A stretch of 30,873 nucleotides of DNA from DASUAS01 sp036271015 (lineage in GTDB: Bacteria > Actinomycetota > Acidimicrobiia > IMCC26256 > DASPTH01). The position numbers and the translations under genes are program-made. Numbering within the stretch: position 1 is the first letter of the stretch; each line of letters begins with the position of its first letter. Location: contig DATBBL010000214.1 in the NCBI GenBank assembly GCA_036271015.1, positions 1 to 30,873 of the forward strand. The letters are read 5' to 3'. Shown in pieces: positions 7,766 through 13,850 of this stretch. The notes beneath the pieces are model-generated. The model had not been told where the DNA came from. It saw nothing but the letters and a program-made list of their open reading frames with translations, and made no database searches.

Positions 7766-8002
7766 ATGAAGGTCTGGATCGATCAAGACCTCTGCACCGG
7801 TGACGGCCTCTGCGAGGAGATCGCGCCCTCGGTGTTCACGCTCCTCGACGACGGGCTCGCGTACGTCAAGGAAGGCGACAAGGTCTTCAGCGACCCGGGT
7901 GGCGCCGACGGCCTCGCCAACGTGCCCGCGGGCATGGAGGAGGCCACCATCGAGTCCGCCGAGGAGTGCCCCGGCGAGTGCATCTTCATCGAGGTCGACT
8001 GA
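7766..8002 (+). CDS. Small 3Fe-4S-type ferredoxin
   Basis: 78 aa. It begins MKVWIDQDLCTGDGLC and has the actinobacterial single-cluster ferredoxin pattern: Cys10 and Cys16 (C-x5-C), the IAPSVF segment, and Cys68 followed by Pro near the C-terminus. A further Cys72 (ECPGECIFIEVD) lies four residues after Cys68. Three Cys in this spacing normally bind a 3Fe-4S cluster; the position that supplies the fourth ligand in 4Fe-4S types (within TGDG) is not Cys. Such ferredoxins pass electrons to cytochromes P450 or oxidoreductases, but no partner gene is adjacent. ATG 7766 has a weak AAAGGA site upstream. It diverges from mpa and converges on the marP-like gene. Confidence 0.85.
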   Translation: MKVWIDQDLCTGDGLCEEIAPSVFTLLDDGLAYVKEGDKVFSDPGGADGLANVPAGMEEATIESAEECPGECIFIEVD

Positions 8003-8031
8003 CCGCCCACCGACACCACCGTTCCTCCTGG

Positions 8032-8079
8032 CGACCCGGGCCCGTGCCCGGGTCGTTTGCCGTCCAGGGGCGGCAAACG
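8032..8079. terminator. Two overlapping hairpins between convergent genes
   Basis: Hairpin one: CGACCCGGGC / GCCCGGGTCG (8032-8041 and 8046-8055), a perfect 10-bp stem with a 4-nt loop, followed by TTT. Hairpin two: CGTTTGCCG / CGGCAAACG (8054-8062 and 8071-8079), a perfect 9-bp stem with an 8-nt loop. They share CG at 8054-8055. They sit between the stops of the ferredoxin and the marP-like gene and most likely act as a bidirectional terminator. Confidence 0.75.
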
Positions 8080-8083
8080 CGCG

Positions 8084-9265
8084 TCACTCGCTGAGGCACT
8101 CGCCGGTGCCGACCGATGCGGGCGCGGCGCCGGCGAGGACCGGCCCGAGCACCGCGTCGAGCTCGGTCCGGGTGAGGGCGTACGCGGTGGAGTCCCGGCT
8201 GATGTCGTAGGCGAACATCACCCCGACGACGCGCCCGTCGGCGTCGACGACGGGACCTCCGGAGTCGCCGGGGGCGGTGACCGCGGCGAGCACGAACACC
8301 TCGCGCTGGGTGGGCGTGGAGTGGGTGATGTCGGAGCCGCTGGCGACGATCTGCTCGGCGATGCGCACCGGCGCCTGCCGGAGCGGGCCGCCCCCCGGGT
8401 GACCGAACAGCGCGCCGCGGTCGTCGATGCGGGCGTCGGCCTGGGCCAGCGGCGGGAGGCCGAGCCCGGGCACACGCAGCACCGCGAGGTCGCGGTTCGG
8501 GTCGAAGGCGACGACGGTGGTCTCGAGCCGCCGGCCGTCGGACGTGACGATGTGGGTGCGGTTCTCACCCGCGACGACGTGCGCGTTCGTCACCACGAGG
8601 TTCTCGGCCGCGACGAAGCCGGTGCCCTCCTGGATGCGGTCGCACGCCTGGCCGTCGACCAGCACGGTCGAGCGCGTGACGCGAGTGGCGGCGTCGGCGG
8701 GGATGCCGTCGGCGGGAGGTGTCCCGGCGTCGGGTGACGAGAGCGTGTCGAAGACCTCGGGGAACGACTGGTCGCCGACCAGGCGCCCGAGCGTCTCGGA
8801 CTCTGAGGGTGGGTCGGGCGCCAGCCGGTCGATGGCGCGCGCCACCGCGCTGTCGCGCACCGCACGCGCGGTCCAACCCGGCGAGCTCGCGAGCGCGGGG
8901 ATGAGGAGCCACACGAGCACGAGCACCCCGGCGACGCCGACGACCGCGCCCGCGACCCGGTCGCCCTGGTGCAGGACGCCGCCCGCGGGCCCGCGCATCC
9001 GGGCGTGGAGCGCGGCGCCGATGGCCGCGCCCACCGCCTGCGCGACGGTCGCCACCACGATGACGAACGCCAGCGACGCCAGGAGGCGTGTGCGCGGCGG
9101 CGAGCCGCGGAGCGCGTCGGCGATGTCGGGGACGAACACGACGCCGAGCACGATGCCGAGCGCGAGGCCTCCCCACGACGTGACCCGTCGCACGAACCCG
9201 ATCCGGTAGCCGACCCATCCCGCACCCGCGGCGATCGCGAGCACGACGAGGTCGAGGAAGTTCAC
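8084..9265 (-). CDS. marP: MarP-like membrane serine protease (CvpA plus trypsin-like domain)
   Basis: 393 aa. Residues 1-125 carry about four hydrophobic helices (CvpA/colicin V-production type), followed by a linker and an extracytoplasmic chymotrypsin-like protease. His229 (TNAHVV), Asp259 (NRDLAVL) and Ser335 (APGDSGGPV) form the expected triad. Cys208 and Cys390 flank the protease domain, matching the disulfide that stabilises mycobacterial MarP. In Mycobacterium MarP maintains acid resistance and processes cell-wall hydrolases; here the substrate is unknown. GTG 9265 overlaps the trmI stop as GTGA and marks the start of the first helix (VNFLDLVVLA), so longer upstream readings are rejected. 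It is the last gene of the long minus-strand directon and ends at a strong hairpin pair. Confidence 0.9.
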   Translation of the reverse strand: MNFLDLVVLAIAAGAGWVGYRIGFVRRVTSWGGLALGIVLGVVFVPDIADALRGSPPRTRLLASLAFVIVVATVAQAVGAAIGAALHARMRGPAGGVLHQGDRVAGAVVGVAGVLVLVWLLIPALASSPGWTARAVRDSAVARAIDRLAPDPPSESETLGRLVGDQSFPEVFDTLSSPDAGTPPADGIPADAATRVTRSTVLVDGQACDRIQEGTGFVAAENLVVTNAHVVAGENRTHIVTSDGRRLETTVVAFDPNRDLAVLRVPGLGLPPLAQADARIDDRGALFGHPGGGPLRQAPVRIAEQIVASGSDITHSTPTQREVFVLAAVTAPGDSGGPVVDADGRVVGVMFAYDISRDSTAYALTRTELDAVLGPVLAGAAPASVGTGECLSE

Positions 9266-10044
9266 GCTCCCGGCGCGAGCAGACGCGCGTGGGTGAGGAA
9301 GCCGGTGTGGGCGACCATGCGGTGGTCGGGTCGCACCGACTGGCCGTCGACGTGCCAGGTGCGCTGCAGCACCTCGAGCGTCTCCGCCATGCCGAACGCC
9401 GACCCCGCGAGCTCCTCCCGCAGCCGCGACACCTGGCCGATGGTCGGCAGGTACGCGAGCAGGATCCCGCCCGGGTGCAACGCCGACTCCGCGTGCTTCA
9501 CCACCCGCCACGGCTCGGGGAGGTCGAGCAGGATCCGGTCGAGGTCGTCCTCGCCGATCCCGTCGTAGACGTCGCGCACCTCGATGTCGAGCGGGACATC
9601 GGGACCCAGGAATCCCTCGACGTTGCTGCGCGCCCGACGGGCGAAGTCGTCGCGGAGCTCGTACCCGGTGACGTGGCCGGCGGCGCCGACCGCGCGCAGG
9701 AGCGCGAGGGTGAGCGCCCCCGAGCCCACGCCGGACTCGAGGACGCGCGCGCCCGGGAACACGTCGGCGAGCACCAGGATCGGGCCCAGGTCCTTCGGGT
9801 AGATGACCTGCGCGCCTCTCGGCATCTCGAGGACGTACTCGGCGAGGGTCGGGCGCACCGCCACGAGTCGCGCGTTGCGGGTGGTGCGCACGGTGACGCC
9901 GTCGGGCTGGCCGATCACGTCGTCGTGCGCGAGCACCCCGGCGTGGGTGTGGAACTCGCCCCCGGCCGCGAGGGTGACGAGGTGGCGGCGCCGCTTGGCG
10001 TCGACGAGGAGCACGCGCTCGCCGGCCGCGAAGACGCGGGCCAC
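9262..10044 (-). CDS. trmI: tRNA (adenine-58-N1)-methyltransferase TrmI
   Basis: 260 aa. Features are an N-terminal beta-rich domain (RVLLVDAKRRRHLVTL, FHTHAGVLAHDDVIG), the YPKDLGPIL segment, SAM motif I VLESGVGSGALTLAL, acidic motif GYELRDDFA, and the catalytic DLPEPWRVV segment. This pattern is diagnostic of bacterial/archaeal TrmI, a tetramer that makes m1A at position 58 of the tRNA T-loop. AGGAGGTG lies 7 nt before GTG 10044, inside the last codons of the ttuA-like gene, whose stop is 1 nt away, so translation is likely coupled. The open frame continues upstream through 63-bp repeats, but that part is not family-like and is excluded. Its neighbours (TtuA- and TtuB-like) act on the same tRNA arm. 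Confidence 0.93.
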   Translation of the reverse strand: MARVFAAGERVLLVDAKRRRHLVTLAAGGEFHTHAGVLAHDDVIGQPDGVTVRTTRNARLVAVRPTLAEYVLEMPRGAQVIYPKDLGPILVLADVFPGARVLESGVGSGALTLALLRAVGAAGHVTGYELRDDFARRARSNVEGFLGPDVPLDIEVRDVYDGIGEDDLDRILLDLPEPWRVVKHAESALHPGGILLAYLPTIGQVSRLREELAGSAFGMAETLEVLQRTWHVDGQSVRPDHRMVAHTGFLTHARLLAPGA

Positions 10045-10045
10045 G

Positions 10046-11155
10046 TCAGCGCACCTCCTGCGACGGTTGACTCCGCTCCGCCGTCCCGCTCGTCCGAGCA
10101 CGGCTGCTCTGTGTCTCCTCCTGAGATGGTCGACTCCGCTCCGCCGTCCCGCTCGTCCGAGCACGGCTGCTCTGCGTCTCCTCCTGAGATGGTCGACTCC
10201 GCTCCGCCGTCCCGCCGGTCCGAGCACGGCTGCTCTGCGTCTCGACGAGCCGGATCGCACCGACCTGGGAGCGGAGCCGGCAGAACGCGCAGACGTCGCC
10301 CGGCGTGGGCGACCCGCACACCCGGCACTCCCCCAGCTCGTCGCGCTCGTCGTCGGCATCGCCCGCGAAGCGCTCGTGACCCCGTTCGAGGAAGCCGAAG
10401 AGGAACGCCGCCTTCGATCCCGGCGACCGGTCCTCCAGCGCGTTGAGCACCTCCTTGTACCCGAGGTGCCGATTGCCCGCGGCCATGGGGCACTCCTCCA
10501 CCTGGTAGTCGATGCCCTGGAGCACGCAGTAGGCCGCGGTCTCGCGCTCCCCGAGCCGCACCAGGGGCTTCACCTTCTTGACGAACCCGGGTGCCGCGGG
10601 GAGCACCGGGTGCTGACGGCCCAGGTAGCCGGTGTCCCAGCGCAGGACGTTGCCCAGAAGGACCGCGGCTTCGTCGTCGAGGTTGTGCCCGGTCGCGACG
10701 ACCCCGTAGCCGTGCTCGAGTGCGGCCGAGTTGAAGAGGTGCCGTTTGGAGAGCCCACACGACCCACACGGCGCGCGACGGGTGGCTTCCGCCGCCTCCG
10801 GGATGTCGTAGCCGTAGTCGCGGGCGAGGTCGACCTCGCGCAGTGGGCGCCCGAGCTTCGCGGCGAACGCGCGCGTGTACTCACCGGACTCGTCGGAGTA
10901 GTCGCCGATCCCGAGTCCGAGGTAGAGCCCGTCGGCTTCGTAGCCGAGGCGCACGAGGATGTCCCACAGCGCGAGCGAGTCCTTGCCGCCCGACACCGCG
11001 ACCAGCACCCGCTCCCCCGGTTCCAACATGCGGTGCGAGTGCACGGCGCGGCGCACCTGCTCGTCGCAGTGGTGGACGAAGTGCTCCTTGCAGAACGCGG
11101 CGTTGTGACGGCGCACGTCGATCACCGCGGGGCCCTTGCACACGCGGCACTTCAC
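10046..11155 (-). CDS. ttuA: TtuA/CTU1-like tRNA 2-thiolation enzyme with repeat-encoded tail
   Basis: 369 aa. An N-terminal zinc finger (Cys3, Cys6, Cys22, His25) is followed by PP-loop SGGKDS (55-60), the Fe-S cysteines Cys130 and Cys133 (APCGSCG) and Cys222 (EECPMA), ATGHNLDDEA (154-163), and a C-terminal zinc finger (Cys277, Cys280, Cys289, Cys292). The cysteine numbering matches what I recall for Thermus TtuA, which uses a 4Fe-4S cluster and thiocarboxylated TtuB to make 2-thioribothymidine at tRNA position 54. The catalytic body ends near residue 304. Residues 305-369 are a tail of about three 21-residue repeats (units like ETQSSRARTSG and TAERSRPSQE) encoded by the 63-bp DNA repeat; this tail is Ser/Arg-rich and probably disordered. 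GTG 11155 overlaps the sulfur-carrier stop as GTGA and has GGAGGT 5 nt upstream. TtcA or generic Ncs6-type assignment is the alternative. Confidence 0.88.
   Translation of the reverse strand: MKCRVCKGPAVIDVRRHNAAFCKEHFVHHCDEQVRRAVHSHRMLEPGERVLVAVSGGKDSLALWDILVRLGYEADGLYLGLGIGDYSDESGEYTRAFAAKLGRPLREVDLARDYGYDIPEAAEATRRAPCGSCGLSKRHLFNSAALEHGYGVVATGHNLDDEAAVLLGNVLRWDTGYLGRQHPVLPAAPGFVKKVKPLVRLGERETAAYCVLQGIDYQVEECPMAAGNRHLGYKEVLNALEDRSPGSKAAFLFGFLERGHERFAGDADDERDELGECRVCGSPTPGDVCAFCRLRSQVGAIRLVETQSSRARTGGTAERSRPSQEETQSSRARTSGTAERSRPSQEETQSSRARTSGTAERSQPSQEVR
10052..10059 (-). promoter_or_regulatory. Ribosome binding site of trmI inside ttuA
   Basis: AGGAGGTG on the minus strand lies 7 nt from GTG 10044 and decides the trmI start. 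It is encoded within the final Gln-Glu-Val-Arg codons of the ttuA-like gene, just past the repeat tail. Confidence 0.75.
10065..10243. repeat. 63-bp tandem repeat at 3' end of ttuA (three copies)
   Basis: Units at 10065-10127, 10128-10190 and 10191-10243 (the last incomplete), each starting GGTYGACTCCGCTCC and ending CTCCTCCTGAGAT, differ at only a few bases. 63 is a multiple of 3, so copy number can change without breaking the ttuA frame. Each unit holds a small hairpin GAGCA-CGGC-TGCTC and the palindrome GTCGAC. The same unit occurs at the other end of the gene (11164-11268). Confidence 0.92.
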
Positions 11156-11448
11156 CGCCGACCTCCGTCTCCGCCCGAGATGGTCGACTCCGCTCCGCCC
11201 GAGATGGTCGACTCCGCTGCGCCGTCCCGCCCGTCCGGGCACGGCTCCGCTCCGTCTCCGCCCGAGATGACGGGACGGATCTCGACCGAGGCGTCGTCGG
11301 CGAGCTTGACGTCGTGGGTGACGAGCTCGTCGCCGACGATCACGAGCACCGTCTCCGGGCTCAGCTCGAAGCGCCGGAGCAACGCGTGCACGGTGATCGG
11401 GCCGTCCACCTCGACCTCGCGCCTCGGGTTGCGCAGCAGCACCTTCAC
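11152..11448 (-). CDS. ttuB: ThiS/MoaD/TtuB-like sulfur carrier with tail beyond its diglycine
   Basis: 98 aa from GTG 11448 (GTG 11451 would add one residue). Residues 1-64 form a beta-grasp protein: MKVLLRNPRREVEVDG, the helix ITVHALLRRFEL, VLVIVGDELVTHDVKL and VEIRPVISGG. Carriers of this family end in a C-terminal Gly-Gly that is adenylated and thiocarboxylated; here the expected end is Gly63-Gly64, yet the frame continues 34 residues (DGAEPCPDGRDGAAES, then two further TISGG copies) encoded by the 63-bp repeat. Adjacent to the TtuA-like thiolase, it is most likely its sulfur donor. A TAGCCT -10 lies 7 nt before GTG 11448, so it may head its own leaderless transcript; its stop overlaps the ttuA start as GTGA. 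The tail would have to be removed, or one of its diglycines exposed, for classical activity. Confidence 0.82.
   Translation of the reverse strand: MKVLLRNPRREVEVDGPITVHALLRRFELSPETVLVIVGDELVTHDVKLADDASVEIRPVISGGDGAEPCPDGRDGAAESTISGGAESTISGGDGGRR
11164..11268. repeat. Copies of the 63-bp repeat at 3' end of ttuB
   Basis: A full unit at 11206-11268 and a shortened one at 11182-11205 (24 bp, GGTCGACTCCGCTCCGCC then CGAGAT), plus a unit end at 11164-11181. The full unit is 63 bp and clearly the same family as 10065-10243, but more diverged. It encodes the post-diglycine tail of the sulfur carrier. The reading frame used here differs from that used in ttuA. Confidence 0.88.
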
Positions 11449-11455
11449 CACGTGA

Positions 11456-11461
11456 AGGCTA
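11456..11461 (-). promoter_or_regulatory. Leaderless-type -10 before ttuB
   Basis: TAGCCT on the minus strand, 7 nt before GTG 11448, lies just after the stop of the upstream small gene. It suggests that ttuB-ttuA-trmI-marP can be transcribed separately from the upstream acyl-CoA/dacB genes. Confidence 0.55.
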
Positions 11462-11466
11462 CCGGG

Positions 11467-11745
11467 CTACTTCCGGCGCGGGATCTCGCGAATCTCGAAC
11501 GACTCGCCGGGGCGGAGCTTGATCGAGAGGATGTCTTCCGTGCGCCCGGTGTACTTGTGCAGCAGGCGGAGACCGGTGGCGGCGGCAGCGACGTAGAACC
11601 ACCCGCGGTTGCCGCTGTGCATCCCGCGCCGGAGCGCGGTCGAACCGACGCGCGAGATGATCCGCGCCGAGAAGTCCTTGCGGATGACCCGGGCCGCCGA
11701 CGCGGCCGCCCCGACCGCGATGAACGCGTCGCTCCGGCCTGCCAT
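11467..11745 (-). CDS. Small hypothetical protein
   Basis: 92 aa, starting MAGRSDAFIAVGAAASAARVI. It is basic, with an Ala-rich N-terminal stretch and a short hydrophobic segment (WFYVAAAATGLRLLHKYTG) that may be a membrane anchor, ending in FEIREIPRRK. The ending resembles that of the next upstream small protein (IVEIRRV), but I do not recognise the family. It lies between the two small membrane-protein genes and ttuB, on the same strand. Real-gene status rests on synteny, reading direction and codon usage. Confidence 0.65.
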   Translation of the reverse strand: MAGRSDAFIAVGAAASAARVIRKDFSARIISRVGSTALRRGMHSGNRGWFYVAAAATGLRLLHKYTGRTEDILSIKLRPGESFEIREIPRRK

Positions 11746-11794
11746 CAGCCGGGGTCGATTCCGCTACGGCGCCCACGCCTCCGCTGCATCTCCA

Positions 11795-12022
11795 TCAGAC
11801 GCGCCGGATCTCGACGATCGTGCTCTTCTTGTGCCCGCGGCGGCGCCCGAGCAGGAAGGCGAAGACGACGACGAGGACACCCGCGATCACCAGGCCGGTC
11901 TTGGCCGCCCCTTCGGCGACCTCGGTGGTCTCGTCGGTGACGCCGCGGATCTCGGCCAGCTTCGCCTCGATGTCGGCACGCGTGACCGTCTGCTTCCCGA
12001 TCGGCGACGGCGAGGTGCTCAT
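11795..12022 (-). CDS. Small single-pass membrane protein
   Basis: 75 aa from ATG 12022, which overlaps the upstream stop as ATGA. An N-terminal helical part (TVTRADIEAKLAEIRGVTDE) precedes one clear transmembrane helix (TGLVIAGVLVVVFAFLLG) and a positively charged tail (RRRGHKKSTIVEIRRV), so the N-terminus is probably outside unless the helix acts as a tail anchor. The soluble part loosely resembles DUF3618-type proteins, but I cannot assign it. It is coupled to the next membrane protein and probably forms a unit with it. Confidence 0.7.
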   Translation of the reverse strand: MSTSPSPIGKQTVTRADIEAKLAEIRGVTDETTEVAEGAAKTGLVIAGVLVVVFAFLLGRRRGHKKSTIVEIRRV

Positions 12023-12438
12023 CCGTACTCCTTCTCGGCCCGGCGGGCGGTGCGGGCGAGCCACACCAGGGCCGCACCGAGCAGCAACACGACGAACATG
12101 ATGAGGTACGGGACCCACGACCAGTCACCGGAGAACGTGTCGCCGGTCTCGGTCTGCAGTGCCCGCAGGCCCGACATGGCCAGGAACAGCACACCGAAGC
12201 CGAGCAGCAGCGAGCCGAGGATGCCGAAGCCGACGTAGCGACCGAGCTGCTGCAGCGGCACGATCGTCTGCTGCTTCAGGTAGGTGACGACGAGGTCGCG
12301 CAGCTCGGTGACGAGCTGGGGCAAAGGCGGCGGCCGCTTCCGCGCCGTAGAAGCGGCCGTGGAGGACGACGGTGGTGCGGTCGACGACACCGGTGGCGTC
12401 GTCCCGGGTGGCGTCGGCGTCGGCGGCGTCGGCTCCAT
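12019..12438 (-). CDS. Two-helix membrane protein with Pro/Thr-rich N-terminus (holin-like)
   Basis: 139 aa. Residues 1-38 are Pro/Ser/Thr-rich and presumably disordered. They are followed by LVTELRDLVVTYLKQQTIVPLQ, then two transmembrane helices (about 70-90, FGILGSLLLGFGVLFLAMSG, and about 108-127, YLIMFVVLLLGAALVWLA) and a short basic tail. This arrangement resembles the phage-holin-superfamily (putative Actinobacterial Holin-X) membrane proteins common in actinobacteria; there is no sign of phage here. ATG 12438 lies 12 nt after the dacB stop and 8 nt after a TAGGGT hexamer that could be a leaderless -10. Function unknown. Confidence 0.75.
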   Translation of the reverse strand: MEPTPPTPTPPGTTPPVSSTAPPSSSTAASTARKRPPPLPQLVTELRDLVVTYLKQQTIVPLQQLGRYVGFGILGSLLLGFGVLFLAMSGLRALQTETGDTFSGDWSWVPYLIMFVVLLLGAALVWLARTARRAEKEYG

Positions 12439-12449
12439 GCGGTCAGACC

Positions 12450-13850
12450 CTACTGCGGCGCGGGCACGAGAGCATCGACCGGTGGTGCGTCGGGGAAGCG
12501 GCCGACGATGTCACCGATCCGTACCCGTGCCACCGCGCCCTGCGCCTCGGAGAAGGAGCCGTTGTCGAGGAACGCGAACCGGATCTGGCGTCCGGCTTCG
12601 AGCACGCCGGTGAGGCCACTCACGCCGTCGAGGGAACCGGTCTTGCCGCGGAAGTTGCCGGCGAGCGTGGTCCCGAGGAACTGATCGAACAAGGTCCCGT
12701 TCTGCCCCGCCACCGGCAGGCCGTCGTGCAGGGTCTTGAGCTCGGGGCGATCGGCGAGCGCCAGCGTCGCCACCAGGTTGTCGCAGGTGACCCGGTTGCC
12801 GCGGTCGAGCCCCGAACCGTCCTTCAGCGCGCCGTCGGCGATGGGCACGCCGAGCTCCCGCAGCTTCGCCGTGGTCGCGGCCACCCCGGCCGCGGTCGTG
12901 CCCGTGTTCGCGGTCTTGACCCCCAGCTCCTTCGTGAGGAGCTCGGCGGTGAGGTTGTCGCTCGACGAGAGCATCGAGGCGACGATCGCCTTGAGCGGCG
13001 GCGACGTCACCTGCGCGACGTCGACTGCACCGGCGGGGGCCTTGCCCGTGTCCGACGAGCCGACGTCGACGCCGCGGCTGCGCAGGAGCGCGGCGAGCTG
13101 CGCGGCGGCGTTGCGCGCCGGGTCGTCGACCGGGGTCTTCGTGCTGGCGGACCACGCGCTGAACCCGTCGTTCACCGTGAGCGCGCCGAGCGGTCCGACT
13201 TCGCCGTCGGTGCGGTAGGTGTCCTTCCACGTGGGCAGGTACCGCTGCGTGTCGTAGCGCGAGTCGTCGCCGACGACACCCCCGGGGATCCGGCGGATGC
13301 CTTTGGCGACGACCGCGTCGGCGAGGGCTTCGAGGCTGGTGGTCACGTCACCCTTCGTCTTGCCCTGCGACTGGAGGAACGACACGTAGTCGCCGGTGGA
13401 GAGCACCGGATCGCCGCCGCCGACCAGCCACACGCGGTCGACGGTGCCGTCGGCGGGCGCGGCCGGTGCGACGACGCGGGTCTGGAAGGTGGAGTCGGGC
13501 CCGAGGATCTCCAGCGCCGCCGCGGCGACGAGCAGCTTCTGCGTCGAGGCCCCGATGAGGGGGACGTCGCCCTGGTGCGTAGCGACGGTGTGGTTGCCCA
13601 CCTGCACCACGAAGCAGGTCCCGGTGCCCGGCGCGGCCGCGTCCAGCGCCACCTGCAGGTGCTGCTCGCCGACCGCGTCGGCCACGGGCTCCGGGACCCG
13701 CCGCACCGACCACAGCGGGGTCGCCGCCGCCGGCGCTGCGGTCGTCGCCGGCCCGGCGCCGGAATCCCCGCCGGAGAAGGCGACGAACGTCACGACGGCC
13801 GCCGCGACCACGAGGAGGGCGGCGAGCACGCGCCGGGTGGTGGTGCTCAC
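12450..13850 (-). CDS. dacB: D-alanyl-D-alanine carboxypeptidase/endopeptidase (PBP4, DacB type)
   Basis: 466 aa. An N-terminal signal anchor (VLAALLVVAAAVVTFVAF, about 8-25) precedes an S13-family penicillin-binding domain. The three active-site motifs are visible: STQK (102-105, nucleophile Ser102), SDN (297-299) and KTG (403-405). The family trims the terminal D-Ala of peptidoglycan stems and cuts cross-links outside the membrane. GTG 13850 overlaps the stop of the CoA-binding ligase subunit as GTGA; the frame is open further upstream, but that part is not family-like and would put the signal anchor in mid-protein. Coupling to acyl-CoA metabolism genes is unexplained. Confidence 0.93.
   Translation of the reverse strand: MSTTTRRVLAALLVVAAAVVTFVAFSGGDSGAGPATTAAPAAATPLWSVRRVPEPVADAVGEQHLQVALDAAAPGTGTCFVVQVGNHTVATHQGDVPLIGASTQKLLVAAAALEILGPDSTFQTRVVAPAAPADGTVDRVWLVGGGDPVLSTGDYVSFLQSQGKTKGDVTTSLEALADAVVAKGIRRIPGGVVGDDSRYDTQRYLPTWKDTYRTDGEVGPLGALTVNDGFSAWSASTKTPVDDPARNAAAQLAALLRSRGVDVGSSDTGKAPAGAVDVAQVTSPPLKAIVASMLSSSDNLTAELLTKELGVKTANTGTTAAGVAATTAKLRELGVPIADGALKDGSGLDRGNRVTCDNLVATLALADRPELKTLHDGLPVAGQNGTLFDQFLGTTLAGNFRGKTGSLDGVSGLTGVLEAGRQIRFAFLDNGSFSEAQGAVARVRIGDIVGRFPDAPPVDALVPAPQ

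Noticed and set aside
10065..10243. CRISPR-like array
   Set aside because: The 63-bp units are directly adjacent with no unique spacers and are coding; this is a tandem repeat.
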